Shown here: piece by piece, positions 5,419 through 6,660 of the stretch
Layout: each line of letters starts with the position of its first letter
Position numbering within the stretch: the stretch's first letter is position 1
Source: Candidatus Aenigmatarchaeota archaeon
Lineage (GTDB): Archaea; Aenigmatarchaeota; Aenigmatarchaeia; CG10238-14; SpSt-28
DNA: 6,660 nucleotides
Assembly: GCA_025058985.1 (NCBI GenBank)
Contig: JANXEB010000074.1
Coordinates: 1 to 6,660, forward strand
Direction: 5' to 3'
Notes under the pieces: generated by a model
Told to the model about the DNA's origin: nothing
What the model saw: the letters and a program-made list of their open reading frames with translations, nothing else
Database searches by the model: none
Translations under genes and position numbers: made by a program

Positions 5419-6617
5419 AAAAATCCTTTTATTTTTCCTTCATACAGCAATTTGCTAAATTTGTTTATTTTATAAAGTCTTTCCTCAACTATATTTTTTA
5501 CTTTACTTTCAGTAATTTTTTTTCCTTTTTTCGGTATTATTTGTACAGAAACCAGTTCTGGCTCAGAAATTGGATGGCCTATTTTGCTTACTAACCAAAC
5601 ATAAACTTCTTCTATTTCTTTTTCAAAATTCTGATATATTTCCTTAGCTATCTCTGTTGAAAGAAAGTTGTATATTTTTCCAACATGGCTAACTGGATTT
5701 TTTCCAGCTGCTGCTTCATTACTTATCGGTCTAAAAAGAGAGAAAATTCCATTCACTTTGTTTCCTCTTCCAACTTGACCGCTATCTCCACTTTCTGCAC
5801 AAGTACCAGTGACGGTTAGATAACAACCATCTTCTCCCCTGCCTCTCTGATCTAAGGAATTGATAGTTAAATCTATGTTAAAACCATAATTTGCTCTAAC
5901 GAAATTTTTAATATTTTCATTTATTTCTTCTTTAACTCTAAAATACTCGTCCTCATTTTTAATAAACCTATCAACCATTGCTATTGCGGTTATTAAATTA
6001 AACTTTCCATTCCTTCTAATTCCCATTATTTTAACATCCTCTCCACTTTCCGGAAATTCTTTTTTAAACTTTTTTGAATTCAAATATTTTTCAACATTTA
6101 TAATAAGACTCTCTAAGGTAGTTAATGGCCAATATCCTACGCAAGCTGATGTGTCATTAGCACCTAATGAATCTCCCCACTTTCTTTTAAAAATATCTAC
6201 CAGAGATGGCGATCCTCTTTTAACTTCAATCATGTACTCAACATAATCATCTTCTACAAATCTCATGTTATTTCTAAACCAGCTTTTTGCAGAATTTATC
6301 AATACTTTTTCTACATCTATCTCTTCACCCTCAAAACTAAAAGTCGCTCTATCGCCAAAAATAAACTTCATCGGCTTAATTACTCTTCCCCCACCAAATC
6401 TATTAACAGCTTCTCCAGCAGCTAAAAGAGCCTTATCTAAGTTAAAATGTAATATCCTGCCGAATCTTTTCAAGTATTCTCTTGATAAATTGATCGATGC
6501 CTCTTCGCAAATCAAATCACAAATAGTATCTGGATGTCCGACGCCTTTTCTTTCAACTATTTCGGTCTTCAACTTTGAAACTGGTATATTTTTTATATTC
6601 TCGACAAAAATTTTCAT
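5415..6617 (-). CDS. metK: S-adenosylmethionine synthetase, archaeal type
   Basis: Makes S-adenosylmethionine from methionine and ATP, releasing phosphate and pyrophosphate, in the cytosol. It belongs to the archaeal MAT family (often named mat), which is highly diverged from bacterial and eukaryotic MetK. Diagnostic stretches: ERKGVGHPDTICD (22-34, with the GHPD of the active site), LLAAGEAVNRFGGGR (64-78), GANDTSACVGYWPL (152-165), SLDQRGRGEDGCYLTVTGT (254-272), AESGDSGQVGRGNKVNG (274-290) and RPISNEAAAGKNPVSHVGK (296-314). The 400-residue length is normal for the family and nothing is missing. The ATG at 6617 is preceded by a TATA box at leaderless spacing and is the first start of the operon; the MKI-F-x-E N-terminus also fits. 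The TGA overlaps the ATG of the winged-helix gene. Co-transcription with DNA polymerase genes may only reflect growth-linked expression of housekeeping genes. Confidence 0.97.
   Translation of the reverse strand: MKIFVENIKNIPVSKLKTEIVERKGVGHPDTICDLICEEASINLSREYLKRFGRILHFNLDKALLAAGEAVNRFGGGRVIKPMKFIFGDRATFSFEGEEIDVEKVLINSAKSWFRNNMRFVEDDYVEYMIEVKRGSPSLVDIFKRKWGDSLGANDTSACVGYWPLTTLESLIINVEKYLNSKKFKKEFPESGEDVKIMGIRRNGKFNLITAIAMVDRFIKNEDEYFRVKEEINENIKNFVRANYGFNIDLTINSLDQRGRGEDGCYLTVTGTCAESGDSGQVGRGNKVNGIFSLFRPISNEAAAGKNPVSHVGKIYNFLSTEIAKEIYQNFEKEIEEVYVWLVSKIGHPISEPELVSVQIIPKKGKKITESKVKNIVEERLYKINKFSKLLYEGKIKGFL
5424..5428 (-). promoter_or_regulatory. Shine-Dalgarno-like AAGGA before the winged-helix gene
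   Basis: On the - strand AAGGA lies five bases (TTTTT) before the ATG at 5418. It is the one Shine-Dalgarno-like sequence at a plausible distance from a start in this window, and it supports that ATG as the start inside the metK 3' end. The match is short and lies within coding sequence, so it may be chance. Confidence 0.35.
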
Positions 6618-6637
6618 AAAAGATTTATAAAATAACG

Positions 6638-6645
6638 TATTTAAA
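6638..6645 (-). promoter_or_regulatory. TATA box of the metK-polB operon, leaderless spacing
   Basis: Read on the - strand, the box is TTTAAATA, an excellent match to the archaeal TATA consensus, preceded by an A-rich stretch that can serve as BRE. Its centre is about 24-25 bases from the A of the metK ATG at 6617, so transcription should start at or within a few bases of the start codon. No Shine-Dalgarno lies between. A second A/T-rich candidate, TTTATAAA at 6624-6631, is too close to the ATG to act as its TATA box. Confidence 0.65.
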
Positions 6646-6660
6646 TTTTAAATTTTATTT

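Noticed and set aside
6265..6630. + strand open frame opposite the metK 5' end
   Set aside because: Antisense to the conserved N-terminal part of metK and running through its promoter; composition typical of a shadow frame.
1..6660. RNA genes, CRISPR arrays, insertion sequences or long repeats
   Set aside because: No tRNA- or rRNA-like G+C-rich block, no repeat-spacer pattern, no transposase and no inverted ends were seen. Nearly every base is accounted for by the genes listed.

Overview
The window is a compact, strongly A+T-rich piece of an archaeal chromosome. Four genes support this. It has an archaeal-type S-adenosylmethionine synthetase, an RNA polymerase subunit D (Rpo3), a family B replicative DNA polymerase of archaeal type, and a relative of DP1, the small subunit of the archaea-only DNA polymerase D. 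Start sites fit archaeal usage: a TATA element sits about 25 bases upstream of an AUG, and there is almost no Shine-Dalgarno sequence. The tight packing and the shrunken DP1 suggest a reduced genome, possibly a DPANN-like lineage. The window alone cannot fix the lineage, and a low-GC euryarchaeon remains possible.

Layout. The + strand (1-1617) starts with the 3' end of a membrane protein that looks like the archaeal TctA/DUF112 family. A 34-base gap with a T-tract and a TATA-like element follows, then rpo3 and a YfcE/MJ0936-type metallophosphoesterase that overlap by 4 bases. The - strand (6617 down to 1598) reads metK (archaeal mat), a 76-residue winged-helix protein, a DP1-like protein, then polB. 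Junctions are a 4-base overlap, a 17-base overlap and a 16-base gap, so this is very probably one operon. It is driven by a near-leaderless promoter at 6638-6645. The two units converge and their last genes overlap by 20 bases.

Most interesting point. The DP1-like protein is only 321 residues. It keeps the N-terminal region, the OB fold and the C-terminal scaffold of DP1. It has lost the stretch that carries the first phosphoesterase motifs, and the histidines of the last two motifs are replaced. It is encoded directly upstream of a complete family B polymerase. That polymerase has, beyond the usual PIP-box end of archaeal PolB, an extra tail of about 60 residues with a CxxC-x10-CxCxxC cluster. 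A catalytic family B subunit with a C-terminal metal-binding tail plus an inactive DP1-derived B-subunit is the architecture of the eukaryotic replicative polymerases. The window therefore suggests a possible archaeal PolB-B-subunit holoenzyme. This is an inference; the alternative is that the small DP1 still serves a DP2 subunit encoded elsewhere.
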